Counted from the stretch's first letter, positions 18,301 through 27,149 are shown. The stretch is 64,000 bases of DNA from Planctomycetota bacterium (GCA_020831805.1 JAFIFX010000004.1:184767-248766), one strand, 5' to 3'. Notes: generated by a model from the letters alone, not told the origin. Numbers and translations are program-made.

Positions 18301-18530
18301 TGATCCTTGACCACATCCTGGAACGGGCGCAGCCCGTCGTTGGACGCCCGGGCCGGCTGCTGCTGGCCCATCATCGCGGCGATCCGCCCCAGATCGATGG
18401 CCTGCTCATCGGGCGAGGCCGTCGCCGGTTCGCTCCACCCCGCACCCGCGGACAACGCCCCCAGGCCCACCACCGCCCCCACCACACCCGCCAGGGCCCG
18501 GGCCGACACACCAAACTTCCGATCAGACAT
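15399..18530 (-). CDS. Large secreted zinc-dependent metalloprotease (DUF5117/DUF4953-type)
   Basis: A 1043-residue protein with a signal peptide (hydrophobic GVVGAVVGLGALSAGAGWS over residues 15-33). The zinc site is AHEVGHTLGLRHN near residue 620, the HExxHxxGxxH metzincin signature. The upstream 300 residues have the DUF5117-like pattern (GGEIFAGLQGGDRYTQWRRI) and the flanks match the DUF4953 metalloprotease family of secreted bacterial proteins. A Glu-Pro-rich insert lies near residue 575. Strong GGAG ribosome site 7 bases before the ATG. It is monocistronic. The family is poorly characterised and the substrate is unknown. Confidence 0.88.
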   Translation of the reverse strand: MSDRKFGVSARALAGVVGAVVGLGALSAGAGWSEPATASPDEQAIDLGRIAAMMGQQQPARASNDGLRPFQDVVKDHKQITGQDGSFYGVWHNEKNNQLIAELPRGWERQNHFFAMTVSGGEIFAGLQGGDRYTQWRRINDRMALILPQIEVRSSGDQESRDSIQTVFTDRVLVDVPVISTGPNGQPVINLTDLLVGNMQTFFGNSARGLNRQLTTVKSLKVFPQNIEIELEGPVAGGLMKSFHYSISLIRGTPGYRPREADPRVGYFTTSYRDLGKFSRDETTKRYINRWHLEKADPNLRLSPPKQPIVFYVEHTVPIRYRRWVREGIEMWNKAFREIGIDGAIEVRYQDRATGNHMEKQPEDVRYNFIRWISNDVATAIGPSRVNPMTGEILDADVVLTDGWLRVFNYRWEDLLGDLATEGMSPQTLSWLEQNPRWDPRLRLVGPDRREEILMQRRARGLTRFGGHPIATADPSKLLGDNEYSGLLRMSQVSGMCRASQGKALDLANMQMYLAAIELFLDDDGAPTPSNTRSNEPQLDPETLEMIRKQLRENPALRAMVPPEYLAMLEGKPAEPEPEPEPEANGDKPEQPRQPRPKRDDGDLIDGVPEWFVGPMLAELVAHEVGHTLGLRHNFKGSSVYDLEEINSEEFKGKRPWSTSVMDYNGINIRMPGYGEIQGDYSVIDIGPYDFWAIEFGYGPNPKKALERVADPELQYATDEDTWGPDPTARRYDLGRDPLVWAENQMDFVRRMREGLLDKFVSEGDSWAKARRGYRITLGTQTQMLSMAANWVGSAYVYRDKKGDPGGRKPIDPVDVEKQRRALNFVIENAFRDEAFGVTPELLRHTTVDKWFDSYGFREALQDATLPIHDQIMGIQASAMTMLMNPQTLQRVYDLELYIPAEEDALTLAEVMNSVRDEAWSELGSDPSRRYTERQPMVSSFRRNLQREHVGRLIDLSMGTTNMNASAMPVKTLAVAQLRDLHDRIEARMKDASRLDAYTAAHFGEVRTRIAQALDAAYIYNADQIGGGMMFMPFFSEPPAAKD

Positions 18531-18751
18531 GGTTGCTCCAAGCGCTTTGAGCGCATCTGTTCACCCGGGACGGGGTCCGGCCCGACCGCCGCGTCCACCC
18601 CCCACAGAAAGGGATGAGACCGCACGGGGCGATCGGTATCGGCCTCCGGCCCGGAGTGCCACAAATCAAGACGAGGACGGGGCGCAACGCCTGCGCATCT
18701 TCCTCCGACAGGCAATTACCGCCGAACCGCCCGCCGGATTCAACAAGATTT

Positions 18752-19726
18752 TCAAGTTCCCACCGAGAAGGCCACCGCCAGCACCGTCAGCATCACGAAT
18801 GCCACGCCGCACACCCGCACCACCCCGTCGTGCACCGCCAGCTCCGTCGGGTCGTCGTAGGTCCCCCGCTCGAGCTGCACCATCGCGCGCAGCAGCGCCA
18901 GCGTAGACGGTAAGATCGTGAGCCACAAGAGGTTAAGGCCAAAACCCGACCCGGCGACCCCCTCCAGCGCGGGCGAGAAATGGACCGTGAAGTCCTCCGC
19001 CCGGCTCTGGACATACCCCGCGTAGGTCAGCAGCGTCGCCACCGCCGTCACCACCACCGCCATCTGGAGCAGGGCGTCTGAATACAGCCCCTGGACCGAG
19101 CGGGCCGAGGCCGCCTCGGCCCCGAGGGTCCGCCGCTCACCCAATCTTTTCCCGAACGCCAGGAACATGCTCAGGAACAGCGTCGCGTTGAGCAGCCAGG
19201 TGGTCGGGGCGATCCCGATGGCCGCGCACCCGCCCAGCACCCGCAGCACGAACCCCATCGACAGGCTCATCACATCGGCGATGACCAGCCGCTTGAGCCC
19301 CGCCGAATAGGCCAGCACATTGGCGACATACAGCCCCAGGATCAGGGCCGCGGGGATCCAGGTCGTCCGCCCGATCAGCAACACCAAGACCGCGGCCGCG
19401 GCGAACAACGCCAGCCCGTACACCTTGGCCACGCCCGGCGGCACGACGCCCGAGGCGATCGGGCGGCGCATCTTGCGCGGGTGGTTGCGGTCTTCCTCCG
19501 CGTCGGCCAGGTCGTTGAACACATAGCAGCCGCTCGACGCCAGCGCGAACGCCACCGCCGCCAGCACCACATTGAGCCCGAACCGCCATGGGTCCTCGGG
19601 CCGGTGGTCCACCAGCCAGTAGACCGGCCCGACCACCACAAAGATGCTTTTCGACCACTGGGCCGGTCGAGCCAGGCGCACCAGCCCCCACGCCAGCGAC
19701 GGCTTGTCCGGCCCGGTCCCGCTCAT
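18752..19726 (-). CDS. UbiA-family prenyltransferase, decaprenyl-phosphate phosphoribosyltransferase-like
   Basis: A 324-residue UbiA-fold membrane protein with about nine helices. The first Asp motif reads NDLADAEEDRNHPRKMRRPI (residues near 70-90), the form typical of DPPR synthases, which transfer phosphoribose to polyprenyl phosphate; quinone UbiA enzymes have a different NDxxDxxxD context. A second Asp motif sits in SAGLKRLVIADVMSLSMGFV. The ATG overlaps the stop of the methyltransferase as ATGA. A lipid-linked ribose or arabinose donor for the polysaccharide is a reasonable inference, though the epimerase genes of the full pathway are not in the window. Confidence 0.8.
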   Translation of the reverse strand: MSGTGPDKPSLAWGLVRLARPAQWSKSIFVVVGPVYWLVDHRPEDPWRFGLNVVLAAVAFALASSGCYVFNDLADAEEDRNHPRKMRRPIASGVVPPGVAKVYGLALFAAAAVLVLLIGRTTWIPAALILGLYVANVLAYSAGLKRLVIADVMSLSMGFVLRVLGGCAAIGIAPTTWLLNATLFLSMFLAFGKRLGERRTLGAEAASARSVQGLYSDALLQMAVVVTAVATLLTYAGYVQSRAEDFTVHFSPALEGVAGSGFGLNLLWLTILPSTLALLRAMVQLERGTYDDPTELAVHDGVVRVCGVAFVMLTVLAVAFSVGT

Positions 19727-20370
19727 CCCACGCCCCCGTCCGTCGCCTTGGCGTGGCGCAGCACCGCGAAGTACTGCAGCGACCCGCCGAAGAACTGCTC
19801 GAACACCGGCGGGTACAGACGCATGCCCGACCGCTCCTCGGCGGCCTCCATGCCCAGGCGTTCCCGGAAGGCCCCCCACTGCCCCGGGGTGTTGTACCGG
19901 TACAGGCAGGGCACGCCGTACGGTGCGTTGGCCGCCCAGTCGATGAACGACACCCGCTGGCGGGCCAGCGGGCCCTTGATCTGATGGTCCTTGACGATCA
20001 CCAGCCGCCGGGCGACGCGGGCGCACTCAGCGGCCAGCCGGTCCGGCTCGGGCTCGTGGTGGAGCACATCGGCCACAATGACCGCGTCGACCGACCCATC
20101 CTCGAACGGGAAGGCCTTGCCGTCGTAGCCGAGCACCTCGATCGGCTCGCCCCCGCGGGGCGCCCGCTCGAGGCCGCGGACGCGGACCCCCTCCGGGCAG
20201 CGCGGGTCGTCCATCAGGGCCCGGGCGAGGGTGCCCTCGCCGCAGCCGACATCGAGCACCTCGTCCCCGGCCCGGAGGTGGGGAATGATCGAATCGACCA
20301 GAACCCGCAAACGATGCCGATAGATGGGGCGGTGCATGGCCGACATGACCGCTTTCGGAAGTGACAGCAT
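19723..20370 (-). CDS. Class I SAM-dependent methyltransferase
   Basis: A 215-residue methyltransferase with motif I EVLDVGCGEGTLARAL (residues 38-53), motif II region PFEDGSVDAVIVADVLHH and the post-motif VARRLVIVKDHQIKG. The C-terminal half, with FIDWAANAPYGVPCLYRYN, is less typical and may bind the acceptor. A GGAG ribosome site precedes the ATG. It is the first gene of a two-gene unit with the UbiA-like enzyme; the acceptor could be the lipid-linked sugar, which is inference. Confidence 0.82.
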   Translation of the reverse strand: MLSLPKAVMSAMHRPIYRHRLRVLVDSIIPHLRAGDEVLDVGCGEGTLARALMDDPRCPEGVRVRGLERAPRGGEPIEVLGYDGKAFPFEDGSVDAVIVADVLHHEPEPDRLAAECARVARRLVIVKDHQIKGPLARQRVSFIDWAANAPYGVPCLYRYNTPGQWGAFRERLGMEAAEERSGMRLYPPVFEQFFGGSLQYFAVLRHAKATDGGVG

Positions 20371-20497
20371 CGCGACTCCGCATACGCCCCGGGCCGGACG
20401 GGGGGTCGCAGTCTATCGGAACCGACGCCCGGCGACACCCGCCCGGGCCGTCTGAGCAGGCCCCAACCCGACCCGGACCCGACCAGAGACATCGGCC

Positions 20498-21976
20498 ATG
20501 CAGCACGCGGACATGAGCACAGCCCGCCAGACCGACGCCGCCACGCGGACACCCTGGTGGCCGGTTCTGGCCGTCGTCGGGGCGTTTCTCGCCGCCGCCC
20601 TGCCCCTGATCGGCTCGGGCTTCGAGCGCGGCCGCGGCGCGTTCGACCAGGTCCACTACCACGAGCCGGCCGTGCTCCGCTTCGCCGAGCAGTTCCCCAG
20701 GCCCGATGTCTCCGACTACCTCTCCGCCACCACCCCCGCCTATCACCTGATCCTGGCCGTGCCCGCCCGGGCCGTGTCCGACGATCCCGGCTTCCTGCGC
20801 CTGGTCGGGGCGTTGTTCACCGTGGCCCTGCTGGTGCTGCTGACCCGCTGGCTGACCCCGCGCGTCGGGCCGTGGCCGGCCGTCGCGATGGGCCTGTCAC
20901 TCCCCGCATCCCTCTATGTTTTCTCTGCCGGGGCCTTCATCCTGCCGGACAACATGGCCTGGACCGGCGTCCTGGCCATACTGCTCATCGCGCTGCGCCC
21001 GCGTTTCGACCGCGTCACCCTGCTCGCCGGCGGCGGCGTGCTGCTGGCCCTGGTCCTGACCCGCCAGAACCACCTCTGGGCCGCCGGGGCCCTCCTCGCC
21101 GCCGCGTGGCTCGGATCGGCGTTCCGCCCGCGTCCCGGGCCGCTCGCCGAGATCCACTCGCTCTTCGACGCCCCCGCCGAGCGCCTCGGGCGCACCGGGC
21201 TGATGGCCCTGTGCCTGCTGCCCGCCTTCGGCGCGGTCGCGGCCTTCGTGGCCGTCTGGGGCGGGCTGACCGTGCCCATCTACCACGACTACATGCAGGG
21301 TGTGAACCCGGCCACACCCGCCTTCATCCTCGCCCAGATCGGCGTGATCGGCGTGTTCCACGCCGGGTACTGGCTCCGCCCGGGCCTGGACCTGCTCCGC
21401 GAACGCCGCGCTCTCCTGCTCCTCGCCGCCCTGGGCGGCCTGCTGCTCGCGGCCGTCCCCCCCACCACCTACAGCGTCGAGGCCGGACGCTACAGCGGGC
21501 TCTGGAACGCCGTCCGCGCCGCGCCGGTCCTCTTCGGGCACAGCAGCACCCTGCTGCTCGTGCTCGCCCCGGTCGGGGCCGTCACCCTCGCGGCGTGGCT
21601 GGCCGGCGTCGGCCCCCGCGCCCGCTGGATCCTGCTCGGCACGCTCTTCGGCTTCACCCTCGCGGTCAGCATGACCCTCAACGCCTGGCAGCGCTACCAC
21701 GAGCCGATGCTGCTGATGAACGCCGCCCTGCTCTCGGCCCTGTGCGCGGTGCGTGAGCGTGAACGCCCCGACCGGGCCGGCCCGCCGGCCCCGGCGATGC
21801 TCCGTCGCGCCCGCCTGGCCGGGCCGCTGCTGCTCGTGGCCCTGCTGGGGGCGATCAACCTCAACGAGCACCGCCGGGCCGAGCCCGTCGGCCCGCCCCT
21901 GGAACGCAAGGAGGGCATCGAGCGGCCCCTCCGCGATCTCTGGCCCGATAACTGGCGCCGCCTTGAGTCCCGCTGA
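20498..21976 (+). CDS. GT-C membrane glycosyltransferase, ALG10/DIE2-like
   Basis: A 492-residue polytopic protein with roughly ten hydrophobic segments. The first periplasmic loop contains FDQVHYHEP and, 30 residues later, SATTPAYHLI, resembling the acidic catalytic loop and TTPGLY segment of the DIE2/ALG10 alpha-1,2-glucosyltransferases; LTRQNHLWAAGALL corresponds to their conserved RQTN-like motif. It would use a lipid-linked sugar in the periplasm. Start could also be the ATG 15 bases downstream; neither has a strong ribosome site. Confidence 0.7.
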   Translation: MQHADMSTARQTDAATRTPWWPVLAVVGAFLAAALPLIGSGFERGRGAFDQVHYHEPAVLRFAEQFPRPDVSDYLSATTPAYHLILAVPARAVSDDPGFLRLVGALFTVALLVLLTRWLTPRVGPWPAVAMGLSLPASLYVFSAGAFILPDNMAWTGVLAILLIALRPRFDRVTLLAGGGVLLALVLTRQNHLWAAGALLAAAWLGSAFRPRPGPLAEIHSLFDAPAERLGRTGLMALCLLPAFGAVAAFVAVWGGLTVPIYHDYMQGVNPATPAFILAQIGVIGVFHAGYWLRPGLDLLRERRALLLLAALGGLLLAAVPPTTYSVEAGRYSGLWNAVRAAPVLFGHSSTLLLVLAPVGAVTLAAWLAGVGPRARWILLGTLFGFTLAVSMTLNAWQRYHEPMLLMNAALLSALCAVRERERPDRAGPPAPAMLRRARLAGPLLLVALLGAINLNEHRRAEPVGPPLERKEGIERPLRDLWPDNWRRLESR

Positions 21977-22171
21977 GAACCGCGCTCAACCCCGCCCGCC
22001 GCCCCAAACCGCCCGAACCGACCGCCGGGCCGGGCGTAGGACCCGTCCGGACCCGATCCGGGCCAAGCCCCGGCGTCACGCGGCCGATGACCCAACAATC
22101 TCCCCCCGGGCCGCCCGCCGGCCCGACGCATCCAGACCCTTGTTTTCCCCCAGACCCCGGAGCCGCTTCCC

Positions 22172-23230
22172 ATGGCCGACACCAAACGCGCACTGATCAC
22201 CGGCATCACGGGCCAGGACGGCTCCTACCTCGCCGAGTTCCTCCTGGCCAAGGGCTACGAGGTCCACGGCATCATCCGGCGTGCCTCCACCTTCAACACC
22301 GACCGCATCGACCACCTCTACCAGGACCCCCACAACCCCAGCCCCAAGCTCAAGCTCCACTACGGCGACCTCTGCGACGCCAACAACCTCTCCAAGCTCA
22401 TGGACGCCGTCCGCCCCCACGAGGTCTACAACCTCGGCGCCCAGTCCCATGTCCGCGTGTCCTTCGACATGCCCATCTACACCGCCGACTCGGTCGGCAT
22501 GGGCTCGCTCCGCCTGCTCGAGGCCGTCCGCGACTTCCAGGACCAGTCCGGCCAGCAGGTCCGCTACTACCAGGCCTCGTCCTCCGAGCAGTACGGCAAG
22601 GTCGTCGAGACGCCGCAGACCGAGACCACCCCCTTCTACCCGCGCTCGCCCTACGCATGCGCCAAGGTCATGGCCCACTGGGCCACCGTCAACTACCGCG
22701 AGTCGTACGGCCTGCACGCCTCCTGCGGCATCCTCTTCAACCACGAGTCCCCCCGGCGCGGCGAGACCTTCGTCACCCGCAAGATCACGCGGGCCGTGGG
22801 CCGCATCAAGCTCGGCCTTCAGAACAAGGTCTTCCTGGGCAACCTCGACTCCAAGCGCGACTGGGGTTACGCCGGCGACTATGTCAAGATGATGTGGATG
22901 ATGCTCCAGCAGGACCAAGCCGACGACTATGTGGTGGCCACCGGCAAGACCATCTCCGTCCGCGAGTTCGCCGAGCTGGCCTTCTCCCACGCCGGCCTGA
23001 ACTTCACCGACCATGTCGAGTTCGATCCCCGCTACCTTCGCCCGGCCGAGGTCGACCTGCTCTTGGGCGACCCCGCCAAGGCCAAGGAAAAACTCGGCTG
23101 GGTCCCCGAGACCACCGTCGAGGAACTGGCCGCCATGATGGTTGACCACGACCTCGAACTGGCCAAGCGCGAGAAGACCCTCAAGGACGCCGGCCACGAA
23201 CTGCCGGCCTTCACGGGGCACGATCAGTAA
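22172..23230 (+). CDS. gmd: GDP-mannose 4,6-dehydratase
   Basis: A 352-residue extended short-chain dehydrogenase converting GDP-D-mannose to GDP-4-keto-6-deoxymannose. Evident motifs are the NADP-binding [15 protein letters not shown] (residues 9-23), [30 protein letters not shown], the catalytic YxxxK within [12 protein letters not shown], and the family-specific [20 protein letters not shown]. The length is normal. A GGAG site lies 9 bases before the ATG. Its partner, GDP-L-fucose synthase, is 22 kb away at 45.0 kb on the other strand, so GDP-fucose supply is encoded in two places in the window. Confidence 0.97.
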   Translation: MADTKRALITGITGQDGSYLAEFLLAKGYEVHGIIRRASTFNTDRIDHLYQDPHNPSPKLKLHYGDLCDANNLSKLMDAVRPHEVYNLGAQSHVRVSFDMPIYTADSVGMGSLRLLEAVRDFQDQSGQQVRYYQASSSEQYGKVVETPQTETTPFYPRSPYACAKVMAHWATVNYRESYGLHASCGILFNHESPRRGETFVTRKITRAVGRIKLGLQNKVFLGNLDSKRDWGYAGDYVKMMWMMLQQDQADDYVVATGKTISVREFAELAFSHAGLNFTDHVEFDPRYLRPAEVDLLLGDPAKAKEKLGWVPETTVEELAAMMVDHDLELAKREKTLKDAGHELPAFTGHDQ

Positions 23231-23272
23231 ACCCAGCCGCGTGCGTGAGCACGCGGACTCTTGTATTGCAAC

Positions 23273-24652
23273 ATGCCCGCCCATCCGCCGATCACCTCGT
23301 TCGACCGACTGGGCGCCACCTGGCGTGTCCGCCTGAAGGACCGGCGCCACCACCCCCACGCACGGGCCCATTGGCCGGGCGTGATCGCCGCGGACCGCAT
23401 GTCCCGCGATGAGCTGCTGGAACTCCAGGCGGCCCGGCTGGACGACCTCGTCCGCCACGCCGTCGCCCGTGTGCCCTTCTACCAGCGCTGGGCCGCCGAT
23501 TCCGGCTACCGGCCCGGCGACCCCGTCCGCCTCGACACCCTGCCCGTCGTCACCAAGGCCGACTACGCCGACATCGACGACTTCCAGTCCGATGCGTACC
23601 CCGTCTCGGCGATGACCACCAACAAGACTTCCGGCAGCAGCGGCCAGCCCTTCCGCTTCCGCCAGCACCCCGCCGCCACCGACTACAGCTACTGCGTCCT
23701 CTGGCGGGCCCTGCACCGCTTCGGCCTGCGACCCGGGCATCGGCGGGCCTTCGTCTGGGGCCGGGCTTATTCGTTCAACACCACCGGCGCCAGCCGCCTG
23801 AAAACCCGCCTCAAGCTCGCCGTCCGCGACTGGGCCAACGACACGCTCTCCATCGACGCCTACTCGCTCGGCCCGTCCAATGTCGCCGACGCCGTCCGAC
23901 GCATCGACGCCTATGGGCCCGTCTACCTCCACGGCTATGTCTCCGCCCTCTACACCCTCGCCCGCCACATCATCGACGCGGAGATCGATCTCTCCTTCAC
24001 ACCCACGCTCGTCATCACCGAGAGCGAGGCCCTCTACCCCTTCCAGCGGGCCGCGATTGAACAAGCCTTCCGCTGTCCCGTCATCGCCAACTACGGCTCG
24101 GTCGAACTCGGCAAGATCGCCCAGCCCGACCCCGACGGCCACGCCCGCATCAACGAGGACCTGTTCATCGTCGAACGCCTGGCCACCGGCGAGGCCGCCG
24201 TCACCAACCTGCTCACCCACGCGTACCCGTTCATCCGCTACCGCCTCGGCGACCTGATCGAACTGCACGAGTGGGTCCCGCCCGGCCTGCCCTACGCCTG
24301 CCTCAGGTCCGTGGTCGGGCGGACGGTCGACATGATCCCGCTGGCCTCCGGCGGCCATGTCCACGGCGTGGCCCTGGCCCACCTGATCGACCCGCACCTC
24401 GACCAGGTGCTCCGCTACCAGATCCGCCAGACCGCGCTGGACCGTTTCACCGTGCTGCTCGTGACCCGAGACGCGCTGAATGAATCGATGACCCGCACCA
24501 TCGAGCATGACCTCCGGTCACTCGTCGGCCAGTCTGCCTCGGTCGAGATCCGGCGCGTCGAGCACATCGACCCCGGACCCACCGGCAAGTTCCGCTGGGT
24601 CATCTCGGAGGTGGCCGGGCCGGCGCCGTCCGAGGCCCCCCACAGCGCGTAA
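23273..24652 (+). CDS. CapK-like / phenylacetate-CoA-ligase-related adenylate-forming protein
   Basis: A 459-residue protein of the PaaK/CapK branch of adenylate-forming enzymes. The phosphate loop is TTNKTSGSSGQPFRF near residues 118-132, followed by PTLVITESEALYP, the NYGSVELGKIA adenine-site motif near 280 and the hinge-like RYRLGDLIELHEW. A C-terminal TGKFRWVI (K near residue 446) corresponds to the mobile-domain lysine. CapK proteins are commonly found in capsule loci and the true reaction there is not established. It starts 42 bases after gmd and is probably co-transcribed. The ATG beats an upstream TTG. Confidence 0.83.
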   Translation: MPAHPPITSFDRLGATWRVRLKDRRHHPHARAHWPGVIAADRMSRDELLELQAARLDDLVRHAVARVPFYQRWAADSGYRPGDPVRLDTLPVVTKADYADIDDFQSDAYPVSAMTTNKTSGSSGQPFRFRQHPAATDYSYCVLWRALHRFGLRPGHRRAFVWGRAYSFNTTGASRLKTRLKLAVRDWANDTLSIDAYSLGPSNVADAVRRIDAYGPVYLHGYVSALYTLARHIIDAEIDLSFTPTLVITESEALYPFQRAAIEQAFRCPVIANYGSVELGKIAQPDPDGHARINEDLFIVERLATGEAAVTNLLTHAYPFIRYRLGDLIELHEWVPPGLPYACLRSVVGRTVDMIPLASGGHVHGVALAHLIDPHLDQVLRYQIRQTALDRFTVLLVTRDALNESMTRTIEHDLRSLVGQSASVEIRRVEHIDPGPTGKFRWVISEVAGPAPSEAPHSA

Positions 24653-25128
24653 AAACGCCCGCGGGCGATCGGCAGCTCGTCCGAAACCCCTGCTTCAAGG
24701 TGGGTGCCCTCGGTCCGGGTCCCGGCCGTCCGCTCGTCGGCGGCTTGCCCATCGCCCGGAATCTCCTCGGGCTCCCTCAGGGAGTCCATAGGGTTCAAAC
24801 GAACCCTGCCGATCGCCCAGCGGGCGTCTTCGCCAACAAACTACCACACCAACCATCGGCGGTCTCATGAAATCTGATTCAGATTGCGCGCCGGCGGGAT
24901 CCCGGACCAAGACATTCACCCCAGACCGCGACCGACGCCGCAACCCCCGCGGGCCGGGCCGCGTATCGACGCCCGCACGACCGGCTTGACAACCGGTCTC
25001 CCGAACGGGGCGTGCCGGGAGTGCTCGGATGCCCTATGCTGCCCGCGTCGGTCGGCTCGCCGGCCGGCGGCGAACACACCCGGCCCGCAGGCCCGTCCAT
25101 CCACACCAGCAGACCCGCGAGGTTCATC
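24653..25128. other. 476-base intergenic stretch with a perfect 15-base palindrome
   Basis: No convincing gene. Two short hairpins (GGCTCCCTCAGGGAGTCC and AGGGTTCAAACGAACCCT, near 24768-24808) follow the CapK-like gene without a T-run. In an AT-richer patch, 24871-24885 reads AATCTGATTCAGATT, a 7-1-7 perfect inverted repeat that could be an operator for the downstream lipoprotein gene. Confidence 0.4.
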
Positions 25129-25413
25129 ATGCGTATCTCCCGCCGCACCGTCGCCAGCCTGGCCCTGACCGCCGCCGCCGCATTCCTGGTCGGTTGCTCG
25201 TCCCCCTCCGGCCCCAGCCACGCCGGCAACATCAGCGCGATCCGCTCCAACCCGACGCCCGAACTGAACACCATCGGCGGCCGGCGCGCCGACACGCTCA
25301 ACCGGCGCACCGTGTCCGTGGACACCAACCTGCGCATGTTCACCGAGGACTTCGAGCGCCTCATCCTCATCGACCGGCCCAGCCGCCTGAACATGTACCC
25401 CACCACCCGCTGA
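25129..25413 (+). CDS. Small lipoprotein of unknown function
   Basis: A 94-residue predicted lipoprotein: positively charged MRISRRT start, hydrophobic segment and lipobox LVGC at residues 21-24 followed by Ser-Ser-Pro. The mature part has no recognised domain; its C-terminal half (NLRMFTEDFERLILIDRPSR) looks helical. A strong bidirectional terminator follows. I chose this ATG because the upstream extension has no signal-peptide character. Confidence 0.72.
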   Translation: MRISRRTVASLALTAAAAFLVGCSSPSGPSHAGNISAIRSNPTPELNTIGGRRADTLNRRTVSVDTNLRMFTEDFERLILIDRPSRLNMYPTTR

Positions 25414-25436
25414 TCTCGCGGGTATCGTCGGCCAAG

Positions 25437-25467
25437 AAAAAAGCATCCGCGATGGCGGATGCTTTTT
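25437..25467. terminator. Bidirectional Rho-independent terminator
   Basis: GCATCCGC/GCGGATGC with a GATG loop, flanked by AAAAAA on the left and TTTTT on the right, so it can end the lipoprotein transcript and the convergent gene. Confidence 0.9.
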
Positions 25468-25514
25468 CATTGCGCGCGTGGCGACGAAAGGGTCGCGGCC
25501 CGGTTCCGGACGGC

Positions 25515-25967
25515 TCAGGCGGCGGTGTACTGGCCGCGGGCGACCTTCTTGAACCGCTTGTCCTTGAGCAGCGCCTGGTTGACCATGGTGCGGAAGTTGG
25601 CGGCGTTGGAGTGATAGCCAGCCGCACGGACCGCGTCGGCGGCCTCGGTCACCGACATGACCGTGCCGTTGAGCACCTGGTGCAGCGCGTCGGGCAGTGT
25701 CATGTTGTTGCGGCCGCGACCGCCGCCGCCGCCGAGCGAGCCGCCCATCCCGGCGATCTCGGCGTTGATGTCCGCCAGCTCGGCCATGAGCTTCTCGCGC
25801 CGACGCTCGAGGCGCGACACGCCGCGCCGACGCCGGTTCAGCTCGGCCTGCAGCTCCGAGACAGAGAGGTTCTCGAGCGAGCCGCCCGAGGCCCGCGCCG
25901 ACCCGCGCTTCTTAGCGGTGGTCTTGCGTGCGCGCTTGGCGGTCTTCTTCTTGCTCCGCTTGGCCAT
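25515..25967 (-). CDS. Basic nucleoid-type protein with C-terminal HARE-HTH-like domain
   Basis: A 150-residue protein in two parts. Residues 1-28 are Lys/Arg/Ala-rich like histone H1 tails (KKKTAKRARKTTAKK). Residues 33-72 form a helical, heptad-like segment, then a Gly linker, then residues 88-148 (TLPDALHQVLNG, SVTEAADAVRAAGY, NFRTMVNQALLKD, RFKKVARGQY) resemble the winged-helix HARE-HTH fold. It probably binds DNA; chromatin or transcriptional role is inference. Ribosome site AAGGAAA. It shares a bidirectional terminator with the convergent lipoprotein gene. Confidence 0.75.
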   Translation of the reverse strand: MAKRSKKKTAKRARKTTAKKRGSARASGGSLENLSVSELQAELNRRRRGVSRLERRREKLMAELADINAEIAGMGGSLGGGGGRGRNNMTLPDALHQVLNGTVMSVTEAADAVRAAGYHSNAANFRTMVNQALLKDKRFKKVARGQYTAA

Positions 25968-26147
25968 GTGATATTTCCTTTTTGATCGAAAGAAGGTCGG
26001 AAGGCGACCGTGCCCGGCCGGTTCTCATGCGCCCAACACGGGCGGATCCGGTCGGAAGTTTACATTCCTATTGAAGTCACGCCGCGGGCGTGTATCAAGC
26101 CAAGATGCCGCAAGACCTCGGACGGCTTAGGAATGCAAACAGGCTGC

Positions 26148-27149
26148 TTACGAAACATCGTGCCGGTAGCCGAGCCGCTCGAGGATCCCGTCGAACTGAT
26201 CCAGGCTGAAAAACTCCAGCGTGACCGAGCCCTTTTGCCCGCTCCGGTCCGTCCGCAGTGTCACACGCGTGCCCAGATGTTCGGACAGACGGCGCTCCAT
26301 GTCATCAAGCACCGCGCGGGCCCGCGTGCGCGAAACATCCGAAGGTGTTGCATTGTGTGAAGTGTTTACCTCACATTCATTGTTATTTGATGCGTTCACA
26401 GGAAGGCGATCAGCCCAGTCCGCTGCCGCCCGCTCCGTCGCCCGCACGCTCCATGATTCCTCGCAGATCAGTTCGGCCAGCCGCCGGCGCTCCGCGGGAT
26501 CCCCGACGGCGAGCAGGGCCCGGGCGTGGCCGAAACCCAGGCGGCCGTCGGCGACCATGCCGAGCAGGTCATCGTCCAAGTCCAGCAGCCGCAGGTGGTT
26601 GCTGACGCTGGCCCGGTCCATGCCGACCCGCTCGCCCAGCTCGGCCTGGGTCAGCCCGTGCCGCTCGATCAGGGCTTTGAACGCCCTGGCCCGCTCGACG
26701 GGGTTCAGGTCCGCCCGCTGGAGGTTCTCGATCAACGCCAGCTCGGCGCTGGTCCGGTCGTCGGCCTCGCGCAGGATCGCGTGGATCCGCTCCAGCCCGG
26801 CGAGCTTCGACGCGCGCAGCCGCCGCTCGCCGGCGACCAGCTCGTACCCGCCGTCCGCGGCCCGGCGCACCACCACCGGCTGCATCAGCCCGTCCCGCCC
26901 GATGGACGTCGCCAGCGTCGCCAGCGACGCCTCGTCGAACGACCGACGCGGCTGGTGCGGATTGGGCCGGATCTCGCCGACCCCCAAGGACAGCAGGCCA
27001 GATCCAGCGGAACCGGGATCAACCACCCCCGTTGTGTGTGTGGTTTTTGTTTGGTTTGTTTCCACCCGCACCGGGGGCGTGCTGCCGACCAGGGCGCTCA
27101 GGCCGCGGCCCAGACGGGCCGGCTTCTTCGACGAGGATCCGTTCGTCAT
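26148..27149 (-). CDS. parB: ParB/Spo0J-family chromosome partition protein
   Basis: A 333-residue ParB. The N-terminus LGRGLSALVG is characteristic. The CTP-binding domain shows PNPHQPRRSFD near residues 68-78 and GERRLRASKL near 113-122, then LIENLQRADLNPVERARAF and the helix-turn-helix GLTQAELGERVGMDRASVSN near 167-186, and a C-terminal dimerisation segment. ParB loads at parS and slides as a CTP clamp. Two Asn/Thr-rich inserts (residues 40-52 and 245-265) are unusual. No parA is adjacent, but parS-like sites flank the gene. ATG at 27149 fits the conserved N-terminus better than the upstream extension. Confidence 0.93.
   Translation of the reverse strand: MTNGSSSKKPARLGRGLSALVGSTPPVRVETNQTKTTHTTGVVDPGSAGSGLLSLGVGEIRPNPHQPRRSFDEASLATLATSIGRDGLMQPVVVRRAADGGYELVAGERRLRASKLAGLERIHAILREADDRTSAELALIENLQRADLNPVERARAFKALIERHGLTQAELGERVGMDRASVSNHLRLLDLDDDLLGMVADGRLGFGHARALLAVGDPAERRRLAELICEESWSVRATERAAADWADRLPVNASNNNECEVNTSHNATPSDVSRTRARAVLDDMERRLSEHLGTRVTLRTDRSGQKGSVTLEFFSLDQFDGILERLGYRHDVS

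Noticed and set aside
22023..22060. GCCGGGCCGGGCGTAGGACCC resembles the conserved tail of the structured RNA
   Set aside because: It lacks the hairpin with the GTCCCC loop and differs in the core, so it is probably chance in GC-rich DNA.
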